This document shows, one piece after another, positions 17,465 to 27,338 of a stretch of 64,000 nt of DNA. A model generated the notes under the pieces. It was given only the letters and a program-made list of their open reading frames with translations, was not told the DNA's origin and ran no database searches. The translations under genes and the position numbers were made by a program. Numbering within the stretch: the first letter of the stretch is position 1; every line of letters starts with the position of its first letter. Origin of the DNA: UBA12481 sp012523435. Its GTDB lineage: Bacteria; Bacteroidota; Bacteroidia; Bacteroidales; UBA12481. The stretch spans positions 62,001-126,000 of the forward strand of contig JAQUCP010000006.1 of the NCBI GenBank assembly GCA_028686135.1, written 5' to 3'.

Positions 17465-18947
17465 CCTGCCCCTTTTCGAAATCAAAAAAGGTCTTTCTCA
17501 TAATATCCGACAGCAGCAACTTGTAATTGATGTAAGCATCCAGGCGTGTGTTGTAAGCATTATTGAGTCGCTCGCGTTCCAATGCCATCGATTGACTGTC
17601 GATTTCACCATTAGCATAGCGTTGGCGCGAAATTTCAAAACTTTTTTCCGCGACTGACACATTCTTTTCGAGCAGTTGAAGGCGACGTAGGCTGCTGTGA
17701 AGGCGATCCACCTGGGTCCGGATATCCCGTTCGATGGTGACCTGACTTTCCTGCATCTGTAACTTATTTCGCTTCAGTGTGGAGATAGCCGATTGAACCT
17801 TGGCCCTATTGGCACCCCAGTCAATGATTGGAATCGAAGCGGTGAGGCCAACGCCAAAACTCCCCGGACGGCTGGTCAGGTTTTGCCAGGTCTGGTCAAA
17901 CGTGCCCCCAATGGGGATTGACCGGGGGTCTTTCCCGACACCAATAAAATTGTAGTTCAGTTGGATATTGCCACTCGGCAAACCCTGTGCCCGTTGGCGC
18001 CTAACCGTCATCTCCTGAATCTCAATAGCGATCTCATTTTCGCGTAATTCCGGACGGTTGCTCATGGCCAGTTTCACTGCCTTCTCCACATCCACCAAAA
18101 CCGGCTGATAAGTCAGATCGCTGCTCACAACCACACTGTCGTGAAGGCTTATTCCAAGGTTCTGCTTGAAGGTTCTGACTTGCGCAGAGAAATCGACTAT
18201 TGCCATATCATAATTGTTTGTAGCAGCACTCAGATCAACCTCCATCTGTAACGCCTCTACTTCCCGAATCAAGCCTGCCTTGTATTTGCTCTGAGCAATA
18301 TCATAGGCTTCCTGCTGCTTCTCCAGACTTAGCCGGGCGATATTCATCCGCTCCTGAACAGAGAGAAGTGTGAAATAGTCCTGGCTTATTTCATAAACCA
18401 GGTTAAGTTCCTCACGCTTAAGCTGTTTCATCGACAACTCGTAAGCCAATTTCGCCTGATTCAGGTTCATTCGGTTATTGTTAAAGCCAAAAAATGCCTC
18501 AATTGGCTGGCGAAGTCCAATGCTGGAGTTGATCTGGGTATTTCGATCATCAGCATAAAAGTCGACGAAACTCTGGGCACCACTTCGGATGTACAGGCTA
18601 CCATCGGTTGGAAGCGGCTGACTGATTGTAAAATAGCCTGCCAATTGGTTTTGCCTTACCGGATAAAACGAGATCCCAGTACTATCCTCCCACTGCTTGA
18701 TTGTTTCGGTATATTGAGGGACAGTCATGTCGAGGAAGACCTGTGTCCGGTTTTGGCTAACAGCTGCTTTGAGGTTATGCAACGCCACGTTGTGCCCCTG
18801 TTGCAACATCTGCATCCTAATGCTCTTTTCCTTAGCCAGTAGGATGCTCGTTTCCAAGTCGAGCATATAGACCTCTTGTCCCATGGTTAGAGGGACCAAT
18901 CCCAGAAGCAGGATGCTTAAAGCTAACAATCTGAAAATGTTTAACAT
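17451..18947 (-). CDS. TolC family outer-membrane efflux protein
   Basis: 498 residues with a signal peptide (LLALSILLLGLVPLTMGQ) and two TolC-like halves rich in long coiled-coil helices (QKLAYELSMKQLKREE-type heptads near residues 165-240 and again at 370-460). The pattern of a conserved repeat ending in RPGSFGVGLTASIPIIDWG is typical. It should form the outer-membrane duct of a tripartite exporter. It is the last gene of the minus-strand operon, 12 bp behind the MacB-like permease. Confidence 0.9.
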   Translation of the reverse strand: MLNIFRLLALSILLLGLVPLTMGQEVYMLDLETSILLAKEKSIRMQMLQQGHNVALHNLKAAVSQNRTQVFLDMTVPQYTETIKQWEDSTGISFYPVRQNQLAGYFTISQPLPTDGSLYIRSGAQSFVDFYADDRNTQINSSIGLRQPIEAFFGFNNNRMNLNQAKLAYELSMKQLKREELNLVYEISQDYFTLLSVQERMNIARLSLEKQQEAYDIAQSKYKAGLIREVEALQMEVDLSAATNNYDMAIVDFSAQVRTFKQNLGISLHDSVVVSSDLTYQPVLVDVEKAVKLAMSNRPELRENEIAIEIQEMTVRRQRAQGLPSGNIQLNYNFIGVGKDPRSIPIGGTFDQTWQNLTSRPGSFGVGLTASIPIIDWGANRAKVQSAISTLKRNKLQMQESQVTIERDIRTQVDRLHSSLRRLQLLEKNVSVAEKSFEISRQRYANGEIDSQSMALERERLNNAYNTRLDAYINYKLLLSDIMRKTFFDFEKGQAMAE

Positions 18948-18959
18948 AAGGTTGGATTT

Positions 18960-20198
18960 TTACTCATGACGAATCGATTCGATTGGCCGGAGGTTAGCTG
19001 CCTGTCTGGCCGGAAGGTATCCGAAGGTAATCCCGACAACCACCGAAAAGGAGAACGCCATCAGTATGCTATAAAAGGTAATTGTAGTCTGCACATCTGT
19101 AGCCCAGGAGATGCCCAGGGACAGTAAGATACCGAGCAGCACCCCGATAATTCCTCCGGCAATGCTCAAAACCACAGCTTCGGTAACGAACTGCACCATG
19201 ATATGTCTTTTCTTTCCCCCAACTGCCCGGCGAATGCCGATCTCACGTGTTCGTTCCAGCACCGAGGCTAACATGATATTCATAATGCCGATTCCCCCGA
19301 CTATCAAGGAGATAGCAGCGATTGAAGCCAGCAAAAGGTTATAGATGCGTGTCTCTTTTTCCTCCTGTTTCATCAATTCGTAGGGAACGATGATGGAAAA
19401 GTCATCATTATTAAAATGGCGGCGGTTCAGCAGGCTGCGGATCACTTCGGTTGCCGGAAGCAGCTGGTCGGATTGCTCAAACCTGACCGTCAGCTGCTTT
19501 ACTTCGCTTGCGAATGGATTTGTTCTGGGGATCCGCTGATTGAAGGTGGACAAGGGGATATAGATATCGCTATTCAGATCGCGCGAAGCCAACTCCCCGA
19601 TTGTCTCAGTGAACAGGGCTTTCGACTGCATCACACCCACCACCTCGTACCACTGATCGTCCACTTTGATGCTTTGTCCTACCGGATCATCGTAACGGAA
19701 GAGCTCACGCGCGATCCCGGCACCTAGAACGCAGACCTTTAATTCCCTGTCATACTGATCCGAATTGATAAAAGCACCTTTCTCGGTCGGGTAGTTGAGA
19801 ATCGAAACCACCTCCGGAGTTACCCCGATAACCGACGATTTCGCTGATCGGTCGCCATATCTGGCCTCTGCCTTATACTCACTCTGAGGGGAAATGCTCA
19901 CCACTCCTGGCACAATGGAGGCAATGGCGTTCCCGTCTTCGACGGACAATCCCTTGGAGAATTTCATCCTGACCACCTCAAGCTCAGCATCGGTTAAATC
20001 CTTATCCCGAATGATGATGTTACTCACCCCAAGGTCCTGGTACTTAGCAATTGCCTGCTTTTTAGTCCCCTCCCCGATTGAAATCATGGCAATGACCGAG
20101 GCGGTGCCAAAAATGATACCGAGAATGGTCAGGAAAGACCTAAACTTGTGGTCTAACAACCCCATGACTGCCCGGTTTACATTATCTCTTACTTGCAT
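18960..20198 (-). CDS. MacB-like ABC transporter permease (FtsX domain)
   Basis: 412 residues: a membrane helix near residues 20-45, a periplasmic MacB core domain at about residues 50-275, then three C-terminal helices of an FtsX domain. The cytoplasmic signature ERTREIGIRRAVG is intact near residue 314. MacB-type permeases work as mechanotransmitters that push substrates from the periplasm into TolC. No ATP-binding protein is encoded in this operon, so the partner ATPase must come from elsewhere. The gene starts 3 bp after the third adaptor. Confidence 0.92.
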   Translation of the reverse strand: MQVRDNVNRAVMGLLDHKFRSFLTILGIIFGTASVIAMISIGEGTKKQAIAKYQDLGVSNIIIRDKDLTDAELEVVRMKFSKGLSVEDGNAIASIVPGVVSISPQSEYKAEARYGDRSAKSSVIGVTPEVVSILNYPTEKGAFINSDQYDRELKVCVLGAGIARELFRYDDPVGQSIKVDDQWYEVVGVMQSKALFTETIGELASRDLNSDIYIPLSTFNQRIPRTNPFASEVKQLTVRFEQSDQLLPATEVIRSLLNRRHFNNDDFSIIVPYELMKQEEKETRIYNLLLASIAAISLIVGGIGIMNIMLASVLERTREIGIRRAVGGKKRHIMVQFVTEAVVLSIAGGIIGVLLGILLSLGISWATDVQTTITFYSILMAFSFSVVVGITFGYLPARQAANLRPIESIRHE

Positions 20199-20201
20199 AG
20201 C

Positions 20202-21401
20202 TTACCTGTTAATTGGATTCAGGATGGATTCGACTGGCTCCAGTGGATCGCCTGGTTCTACTCCACTATATATCAGTGTATTATGAGCATTCGAAGGGCC
20301 TACCTCGACCTTTGTTTTTTGGATTCTCCCTCGCTTATTCAGAAACACGTAACAGTTGTCGTTCTCCTTTAGCAGGCAGCTGTTCGGGATGAACAGGGCA
20401 TTTTCTTTCTCCTCGATGATGAATTCACAGCTGACCGTCATCCCGGGCTTTAGGCGGAGGTCCGATTCCACAATTTCGACCACCACTCTAAACACTTTCT
20501 CTTGTCCCTGAAGAACACAAACCCTGGCGATTTCCGTGATCGCACCATGAAAAGCTATTTCAGGGAGGGCATCCAGCCTGACCAATACTTTCATCCCCAT
20601 TGAAACTCCCGTGATGGCTGTTTCATGAACAGATGTCCTGACTTTCATATGGGTCACATCAGGGATTTTCGCGATCATCGAACCGGAATAGACCTCATCG
20701 CCCAATTTTAATGGTCTTTGTGGATAATAATGCGGGTTTGAGCCCGGCTGAAAAAGGCCATCTTTTGGGCTTGTAATGGACATCAGATTCAACACCTCCC
20801 GGGCTCCCTGTAGTTCAGCTTCGACCTGTTGTTCTTTGATTTTCTGAATCCGGAGATCATAATTATCCATTATCGGTTTCTGGGCAATTTGCCGTTTGAT
20901 TTTCTCCATCCGGATGGTAGCTTGCTGAAATTCGAGTTCCTTGATCCGACGCTTGTTTTCCGTATCGAAGCGGCTGCGCTCCACCTCCAGCTTCTTTAAA
21001 TCGTACATGGCCTGTTCGGTCTTCAGCTGTGCCTTCAGTTCCTGAACGTTACTCTCCATCTGGACCTCTTGCTTACGGCTAGCTGCACGCGCACTTTCAA
21101 GATCCTCCTCTCTGGATATGATGAGCTTTTCGATTGAGGAAGGATCAATCCTGATGACGGTATCGCCTTTCTGCACCATCTGGCCCGTCTCAACCATGTC
21201 CATGATTTTGAAATCATAACCATACTCCCAGCGAATCTGGGGCATCATGATGGCGACAGCGCTGATAGCATCCAACTCTCCTGACTCGATAAAGGATTGA
21301 CGGAAAACCCCTTGCATCACAGTGTGCTTCTCCTCCCGGCTTCCACAACCCGCCAATACCAGGATCATACATGCACCCATAAAGAGATTGCGTGTTTTCA
21401 T
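20202..21401 (-). CDS. HlyD/RND-type periplasmic adaptor lipoprotein (third of three)
   Basis: 399 residues from the ATG at 21401, which gives a lipoprotein signal ending LVLAGC. Then follow a split biotinyl/lipoyl domain, a long helical hairpin at residues 80-190 and a beta-barrel domain (GMKVLVRLDALPE near residue 255). The C-terminal region KPGMTVSCEFIIEEKENALFIP is typical of adaptors. It should bridge the MacB-like permease and TolC. It resembles the two adaptors upstream only in general layout, so the three are old paralogues rather than a recent duplication. Confidence 0.88.
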   Translation of the reverse strand: MKTRNLFMGACMILVLAGCGSREEKHTVMQGVFRQSFIESGELDAISAVAIMMPQIRWEYGYDFKIMDMVETGQMVQKGDTVIRIDPSSIEKLIISREEDLESARAASRKQEVQMESNVQELKAQLKTEQAMYDLKKLEVERSRFDTENKRRIKELEFQQATIRMEKIKRQIAQKPIMDNYDLRIQKIKEQQVEAELQGAREVLNLMSITSPKDGLFQPGSNPHYYPQRPLKLGDEVYSGSMIAKIPDVTHMKVRTSVHETAITGVSMGMKVLVRLDALPEIAFHGAITEIARVCVLQGQEKVFRVVVEIVESDLRLKPGMTVSCEFIIEEKENALFIPNSCLLKENDNCYVFLNKRGRIQKTKVEVGPSNAHNTLIYSGVEPGDPLEPVESILNPINR

Positions 21402-21411
21402 GGTGTTCCTG

Positions 21412-22632
21412 CTAATTGGTTTTCCCATTACCTGGTGATTCTTGCTTGTTGAGGAAAGGATCGGACAGCGCAATCTCATCTCCAACTTTAAGTCCCTCCA
21501 GTATCTGAGCATAATCGGTATTGCTCACCCCGATCTTAACTTCCTGGCGTTTAAATCCCCCACCAGTTTTAACATACACATTTTCAATCCCTTGTATTTT
21601 AAAAACACTCTCGACCGGGATAAACAGGGTGTTTTCAATTTCACGAATTCTGATCGTGCAGCTGACCGTGAGGCCTGGCATCAGGTTTTTGTGAACGCCG
21701 TCGATCAGAATCTGGACGGGAAAGACTTTTATTTTGGAAGTATTGGATGTGTTTTGGGCAAGATTTGCCACGGTGGTGATCGTGCCGGTATAGGTAGAAT
21801 CGGAATAGGCATCTGCTTTGATGATAACTTTCAATCCCGGCTCAATTTTGGAGATATCCACCTCATTGATCTTGACTTCGGCCAGCATTTCTGACAGGTC
21901 GGGGAGCTCAATTAAGGCCCCACTACCTGGTTGGTCTCCTGCCTTGATCTTCTGACCAGTCATCCAGTTTTCCCGAACGATGGCAATGCCGTTTGAGGGG
22001 CTGACGAGAAAGAGCGAATTGATTGAGCTATTAGCTTCCTGCAAAATTGCGGCATGTTGTCTCATGACCAGATTTTTCTGCATCAGCTCCTGTTGGTGGA
22101 TCTTTTTCCGGTTTTCGATCTGTTCACGAGCGCGCTCCAGCGCGATGTTGGCTGTTTCTAATTTCAGGTTGATCTCCTTCCGGGTGATTTCTGACTCATA
22201 GACAGCCTGATCGAAATTAATCTTTGAGATTTCCTGGGAGATCCGCGCAATTTCCAAGTCAGCCTCCAAATCCTCAATCTCTGATTCCTGGGTTGCTTTC
22301 ATCTTCTCGTACTCCGCCTGGGCAATTTCCAGCTGCTGTTCGGAGCTGACAATTGTCTTTTTAATCTCTGAAGGATCAAAAATCACCAGGGTATCACCTT
22401 TCACCACCTCCTCTCCATCTTCGACAATCTTTGAAATCTTCAGACTGCCATAACGATAAGAGACTGATGGACTGGATATTGCAATAGAACTTACCGCCCG
22501 TATGGTTCCCTGTTCGGTTAATTCCTCGATAAAAGTTCCCTGTTTGACCAGGGTTGTAGGAACATCCGGGGCCTGCTTTGAATTACATCCTGCCATGACC
22601 AGCAAGGATAAATAAACCAGATACTTATTCAT
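21412..22632 (-). CDS. HlyD/RND-type periplasmic adaptor lipoprotein (second of three)
   Basis: 406 residues from the ATG at 22632, with lipobox LLVMAGC. The order lipoyl half, coiled-coil hairpin (about residues 85-195), second lipoyl half and barrel domain is the same as in its neighbours, with MPGLTVSCTIRIREIENTLFIP near the C-terminus. Its start overlaps the end of the first adaptor by 8 bp, and its stop is 10 bp before the third, so all three should be co-translated. Confidence 0.88.
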   Translation of the reverse strand: MNKYLVYLSLLVMAGCNSKQAPDVPTTLVKQGTFIEELTEQGTIRAVSSIAISSPSVSYRYGSLKISKIVEDGEEVVKGDTLVIFDPSEIKKTIVSSEQQLEIAQAEYEKMKATQESEIEDLEADLEIARISQEISKINFDQAVYESEITRKEINLKLETANIALERAREQIENRKKIHQQELMQKNLVMRQHAAILQEANSSINSLFLVSPSNGIAIVRENWMTGQKIKAGDQPGSGALIELPDLSEMLAEVKINEVDISKIEPGLKVIIKADAYSDSTYTGTITTVANLAQNTSNTSKIKVFPVQILIDGVHKNLMPGLTVSCTIRIREIENTLFIPVESVFKIQGIENVYVKTGGGFKRQEVKIGVSNTDYAQILEGLKVGDEIALSDPFLNKQESPGNGKTN

Positions 22633-23887
22633 GGATGACTCTTTTGGGCTTAAGAATGAAATTATGTGGTGGTTCAACCAGAGCGATCGTTTCGGCTCCG
22701 GTCAGGCCTTTGGTAATAATCGTCTCGGAGCTGTTTCCCAATCCGATTTCCACCGGAACCGGACGAAATTTCTCCCCGACCGACTCGTAGATGATTTTTT
22801 GGCTATCCCGTTCGAAAATCGCCATGGTTGGCGCAACCACGGTATCCCTGATATGATTGATGGTGATTGTACACCGGGCACTTGTTCCAGGAGTCATCAG
22901 GGTATGACAGCTGTCGATCCCGACAACAACCTCGTAATATTTATATCTCACGGATCCTGCATAATGCGTTTTCGGCGCTAAGGATTTAGATTTGACTGTT
23001 CCGGTCGTTTGGAGTTTGTTGGCTGCATCAACCTGGATAGCAACGGGCTGTCCTTTCTCAATTCGCTTAAAATCTACCTCTTGCACATTAAATTGAATCT
23101 CCATTTCGCTCAGATCAGGAAGAGACATGAGGGGTAGTTCCGGGTAAATTTGCGCACCAGGCTTTGGATATCCACCCAGTTCGGTTTCCACTCCATTACC
23201 GGTAATCATAACGATCCTGCCCAACAATTGGGATGCGGTAAGAATTCCTGCGGTGGGGGCAACAATAGTCAGTCCTCGAACAGATTCCTCCAAGGTTTTT
23301 ATCCGGTTTTCGACCTGTGCAATGCGGGAGGTCATCTGGCGGATCTCTGTTTCATCAATGGTTTTCTCTGCCAGGAATTTCCGCTCTAGTTTTCGCTCCA
23401 GCACCCGCGCTTTTGCCAATTCAAGCTCCATCAATTTTTTCCGCACAGGCGGAGCAAATTGCATTTGAACAGAATCGAGGCTATTGATTGCCATTCCAGC
23501 CTGATTCTCTTTCAGTTGCGCCTCCAGGACAGCCATATTCAGGGCATTATCCGCCTCAAGCCTTCTCAAATCGGCCTTCAGGGTTTCCAGATTCCGGACC
23601 TGATCGTCAAGCATTCGGGTTAAATCATCCGATTTGAGCTGGCAGATGGTATCACCGGCATCCACCCGGCTGCCCTCAGGCAGGGCCCAATCTACGGTCA
23701 TTAATCCGTAATAATCCTGTGGACCCTTGATACTCAGATTGTTAACCGACTGAATCGTGCCTGTAGCCGTGATGGTTTCATGATAATCTTGGCGAGCCAA
23801 CTCATAGATCACCAGAGGCGTTTTTCCAGGAGAACAGGAGGCTGTCAACAGGCAGGCCACGATGAAAATTCCGGAAATGATTCTCAT
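22625..23887 (-). CDS. HlyD/RND-type periplasmic adaptor lipoprotein (first of three)
   Basis: 420 residues from the ATG at 23887, with lipobox LLTASC. It has the adaptor layout with a long helical hairpin (about residues 85-205) and a C-terminal membrane-proximal domain (TPGTSARCTITINHIRDTVVAP). It is the first gene of the five-gene export operon adaptor-adaptor-adaptor-permease-TolC. I found no consensus promoter in the 363 bp upstream. Confidence 0.87.
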   Translation of the reverse strand: MRIISGIFIVACLLTASCSPGKTPLVIYELARQDYHETITATGTIQSVNNLSIKGPQDYYGLMTVDWALPEGSRVDAGDTICQLKSDDLTRMLDDQVRNLETLKADLRRLEADNALNMAVLEAQLKENQAGMAINSLDSVQMQFAPPVRKKLMELELAKARVLERKLERKFLAEKTIDETEIRQMTSRIAQVENRIKTLEESVRGLTIVAPTAGILTASQLLGRIVMITGNGVETELGGYPKPGAQIYPELPLMSLPDLSEMEIQFNVQEVDFKRIEKGQPVAIQVDAANKLQTTGTVKSKSLAPKTHYAGSVRYKYYEVVVGIDSCHTLMTPGTSARCTITINHIRDTVVAPTMAIFERDSQKIIYESVGEKFRPVPVEIGLGNSSETIITKGLTGAETIALVEPPHNFILKPKRVIHE

Positions 23888-24250
23888 GGAGTTAAGTTGG
23901 TTCGATAAAAATGCCCACAAGAGCCTTGAGAATAATATAGCAGCTGTGAGATTTTTTCCTGATTAGGGTTGGGTTAGTATCGAAAAAAAAGCTGTTCGGT
24001 TCGAAATTAAAGAATTGTATTCAAATCTGATTGAGAAACCGCCACCATGACTCATCAATTTTGTAAACGAGTACTGTTAACCATTATTGTGGATTCTCCC
24101 GGGCAGATCCCCAAACAAAATTTCGAACATCTTCCGCATGCATCACCTTGCCACTTAATTGATCCTTCGGTGGAATTCGGAAATATGCTTGAATTTTCGT
24201 ACCTTTGCCGAGTTTTTCGCCTTTATCAAACATGATCAGTAACTATCAGT
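23888..24250. other. Divergent intergenic region between the export operon and pfkA
   Basis: 363 bp without a convincing gene. It must hold the promoters of both neighbours. A pfkA -7 element is visible at 24200-24207; none is clear for the export operon. The stretch is AT-rich around 23940-24030. A 62-codon plus-strand frame at 24047-24235 has no gene-like features. Confidence 0.6.
24200..24207 (+). promoter_or_regulatory. -7 promoter element for pfkA
   Basis: TACCTTTG matches TAnnTTTG and lies 43 bp before the ATG. The base triplet expected to be TTG about 20 bases upstream reads TTC. Confidence 0.5.
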
Positions 24251-25225
24251 ATGTCAATGATTAAGAAAATCGGCGTATTAACCTCAGGGGGTGATGCGCC
24301 AGGAATGAATGCAGCAATCCGTGCGGTTGTACGGGCTGCTCTCCGTCACAATCTGGAAGTTGTAGGAATTCGGAAAGGATATAAAGGGCTGATTGATGGG
24401 GAATTTGTTCCCCTAGCCTCACGGGACGTGAGTAACATCATTCAGCGTGGCGGCACCATTCTGGGCACTGCGCGGAGCCCTGAATTCCGGACTCCAGAAG
24501 GAAGGCAAAAAGCCTATGGCAATCTGGTGGGGGCCAGTATCAACGCGGTTATTGTCATCGGTGGAGATGGGACATTTAATGGGGCCGGGCTTTTCAGCAG
24601 CGAATTTGACATTCCGTTTGTCGGAATTCCGGGCACGATCGACAATGACCTGTATGGCACCGATTACACCATTGGGTATGATACAGCCCTGAACACCGTT
24701 GTAGAGGCTGTCGACCGCATCCGCGATACAGCCAGTGCGCACGACCGGATGTTTTTCATCGAAGTGATGGGCCGGGGTGCCGGATTCATCGCGCTGCACT
24801 CGGGAATTGCCACTGGCGCTGAAGCGATCCTGATCCCGGAAGTGGATGGTCAGGAGGATTCGCTCCACGATTACTTGAAAAGCCAGGGCAATAAATCAAG
24901 CAACATCATCCTGGTGGCCGAAGGTAACTCCGTTGGCGGAGCCGAACAGATCGCTAAGCAGATCCAGGATAAATACCCTGAATATGATGTCCGGGCAAAC
25001 GTCCTCGGTCACATGCAACGCGGAGGATCACCCTCAGCATTCGACCGGTTCCTGGCCAGCCGCCTCGGCGTAGCTGCCGTCGATGCCCTGATGGACAACC
25101 AACGAAGCATCATGGTCGGATTTGTTAACCACGATATCGTCCACGTGCCCTTCAATAAAACCATCAACGCCAGCAAAAACCTGAACAAAATTCTGCTCGA
25201 CGTAGCCGACATCCTGGCACATTAA
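24251..25225 (+). CDS. pfkA: ATP-dependent 6-phosphofructokinase
   Basis: 324 residues. The N-terminal ATP loop is GVLTSGGDAPGMNAA, the catalytic region has GGDGTF and GIPGTIDND with the catalytic Asp, and MGRGAGFIAL and the C-terminal HMQRGGSPSAFDR fructose-6-phosphate site are all intact. The Gly in GGDGTF is the usual marker of ATP rather than pyrophosphate use. It commits fructose 6-phosphate to glycolysis. A second ATG at 24257 is equally possible as the start. Its own promoter precedes it, and priA follows after 54 bp. Confidence 0.97.
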   Translation: MSMIKKIGVLTSGGDAPGMNAAIRAVVRAALRHNLEVVGIRKGYKGLIDGEFVPLASRDVSNIIQRGGTILGTARSPEFRTPEGRQKAYGNLVGASINAVIVIGGDGTFNGAGLFSSEFDIPFVGIPGTIDNDLYGTDYTIGYDTALNTVVEAVDRIRDTASAHDRMFFIEVMGRGAGFIALHSGIATGAEAILIPEVDGQEDSLHDYLKSQGNKSSNIILVAEGNSVGGAEQIAKQIQDKYPEYDVRANVLGHMQRGGSPSAFDRFLASRLGVAAVDALMDNQRSIMVGFVNHDIVHVPFNKTINASKNLNKILLDVADILAH

Positions 25226-25279
25226 ACCATACCCTATTTTTAATTCGTACCTTCCGGCTCACCTTTCAATGCTGAAGCC

Positions 25280-27325
25280 GTGACGCTGTTTGCCGATATC
25301 CTCCTTCCCCTGGCACTTCCAAAAGTGCTGACTTACAGCATCCCGGAAGAATTATCCGGCGATGCAGCCCCAGGCCAACGGGTGATGGTACAGCTCGGCA
25401 AAAGCAAGATCTTGGCCGGCCTGATCTGGAAAATCCATCAAGACGCACCCACGCAGGATGCCCGACCTATCATCCGGATCGTCGATGAAAAGCCAATATT
25501 GGAACCACGACAGTTCGAATTCTGGGAGTGGATGGCTACCTATTATCTGTGCACTCCCGGAGAAGTGATGAAAGCAGCCCTGCCATCCCTCCTCAAAACA
25601 GACAGGCTGGAAACCCGACGCAAAACGGCCGGGCCAAAATCTAAAAAAAACATCATCAACGAAACAACCCCCGAGGAGCAACAGAACGAGCCGGTTGTAT
25701 CACCCTTAACCCCATCACAACAGGCTGTTTTTGAGGAATTTAAAATAAATATTGAGAACAAACGTGTACAACTGCTGCACGGAATCACCTCTAGCGGCAA
25801 GACAGAGATTTATATCCACCTGATAGCCGAACAAATGCGGCAAAACAGACAGGTCCTGTTCCTGCTGCCAGAGATCGCCATCACCACACAGATCATCAGC
25901 CGGCTGGAATCGGTTTTTGGCGACAGGCTACTGATCTACCACTCGAGGCATACGCCAGTGAGGCGACTGAAAGTCTGGAACCGCATTCTGGAGGGGCCAC
26001 AGGGTTCCGGGCAACTGATCCTCGGCGTACGATCCTCGGTATTCCTGCCCTTCAGCAACCTGGGACTGATCATTGTTGATGAAGAGCATGAGCACTCGTA
26101 CAAGCAGCAAGATCCGGCACCCCGCTATCATGCCCGCGATGTGGCCATTGTCCTGGCTAACCTCCACCAGGTTCCGGTACTCATGGGAAGCGCAACACCC
26201 TCACTCGAATCGTGGTACGCAGCCCACGGCGGCAAATATGCCCTGCTGGAACTGAACGAGAGATTTGGCGGGGTCGAAATGCCGGAAATCATCATCTCCG
26301 GTACCAACGAAGCTCGCAAGCGAAAGCAGATGCAGGGATCCTTTACCCCCCTGATGCTCAAGGCAATCGACGAGACCCTGACGCACGGAGAGCAGGTGAT
26401 CCTCTTCCACAACCGTCGAGGATACAGTCCCTATATCGAATGCTCCGAGTGTAAATATATCCCCAAATGTGTCTCCTGTGATGTTAGCCTGACCTACCAC
26501 CGCACCAGCAGAATGCTGGAGTGCCACCATTGCGGCTACCGCATCCGGGTGCCCGATCGATGTCCGGAGTGCGGATCCACCGGACTGACAACCAAGGGGT
26601 TAGGGACCGAGCGGGTGGAAGATGATCTTCAACTGCTGTTTCCTTCGGCCCGCATAGGACGGCTCGACCTGGATTCGACGCGGAAAGCCTCTTCCTATGA
26701 GCAGATCTTAACCAGCTTTGAAAGCGGTGAAATCGATATTCTCATTGGAACACAAATGATATCTAAAGGACTGGATTTCAGTCGGGTAAACCTAGTTGGC
26801 ATTATCAATGCCGATCATCTGCTCAATTTCCCCGATTTCCGTTCCCACGAACGCAGCTTTCAGCTGATGACGCAGGTGAGCGGTCGGGCTGGTCGACGCC
26901 AAACCCGGGGCCTGGTTGTGATCCAGGTTTCTGATCCGGAACATCCTGTGGTACAGTACGTGGCCGGGAATAACCTGTCGGGATTCTACCATAGTGAGCT
27001 TGAAGAGCGCCGCCTCTTCTCCTACCCACCCTTCTCCCGCCTGATCCGCATCACCCTCAAGCACTCGAAGGCGGAGACGGCAGCAATCGCTGCTAAAGAC
27101 CTGGGAACCAGGCTAAGAGCAAGTCTCGGTACACGAGTGCTGGGTCCTCAAGTCCCGCTAATCGGGAAAGTGCAGGATAGATACCTGCAAACACTGCTGA
27201 TCAAACTGGAGCGCTCATCAGAGCTGACCCATCGAAAAAATAGCATAGCTTCGCACATCAAAGAGGTGGAGACATCCAAAGCCTACGGACACCTGATCAT
27301 TCAGGCTGATGTTGATCCTCTGTAA
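25280..27325 (+). CDS. priA: Primosomal protein N' (replication restart helicase PriA)
   Basis: 681 residues from the GTG at 25280. Residues 1-100 are the DNA 3'-end binding domain. The helicase core has Walker A GITSSGKTE near residue 170, the DEEH box (VDEEHEHSYKQ) and motif VI (QVSGRAGR). A zinc-binding insert with paired CxxC motifs (CSECKYIPKC, CSCD, CHHC, CPEC) lies at about residues 385-435. PriA reloads the replisome at stalled forks. The class IV aminotransferase gene follows after 13 bp. Confidence 0.96.
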   Translation: MTLFADILLPLALPKVLTYSIPEELSGDAAPGQRVMVQLGKSKILAGLIWKIHQDAPTQDARPIIRIVDEKPILEPRQFEFWEWMATYYLCTPGEVMKAALPSLLKTDRLETRRKTAGPKSKKNIINETTPEEQQNEPVVSPLTPSQQAVFEEFKINIENKRVQLLHGITSSGKTEIYIHLIAEQMRQNRQVLFLLPEIAITTQIISRLESVFGDRLLIYHSRHTPVRRLKVWNRILEGPQGSGQLILGVRSSVFLPFSNLGLIIVDEEHEHSYKQQDPAPRYHARDVAIVLANLHQVPVLMGSATPSLESWYAAHGGKYALLELNERFGGVEMPEIIISGTNEARKRKQMQGSFTPLMLKAIDETLTHGEQVILFHNRRGYSPYIECSECKYIPKCVSCDVSLTYHRTSRMLECHHCGYRIRVPDRCPECGSTGLTTKGLGTERVEDDLQLLFPSARIGRLDLDSTRKASSYEQILTSFESGEIDILIGTQMISKGLDFSRVNLVGIINADHLLNFPDFRSHERSFQLMTQVSGRAGRRQTRGLVVIQVSDPEHPVVQYVAGNNLSGFYHSELEERRLFSYPPFSRLIRITLKHSKAETAAIAAKDLGTRLRASLGTRVLGPQVPLIGKVQDRYLQTLLIKLERSSELTHRKNSIASHIKEVETSKAYGHLIIQADVDPL

Positions 27326-27338
27326 TCACACAAAATAT

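Noticed and set aside
24047..24235. 62-codon plus-strand frame upstream of pfkA
   Set aside because: It spans the pfkA -7 promoter element, has no recognisable protein pattern, and lies in AT-rich leader DNA.
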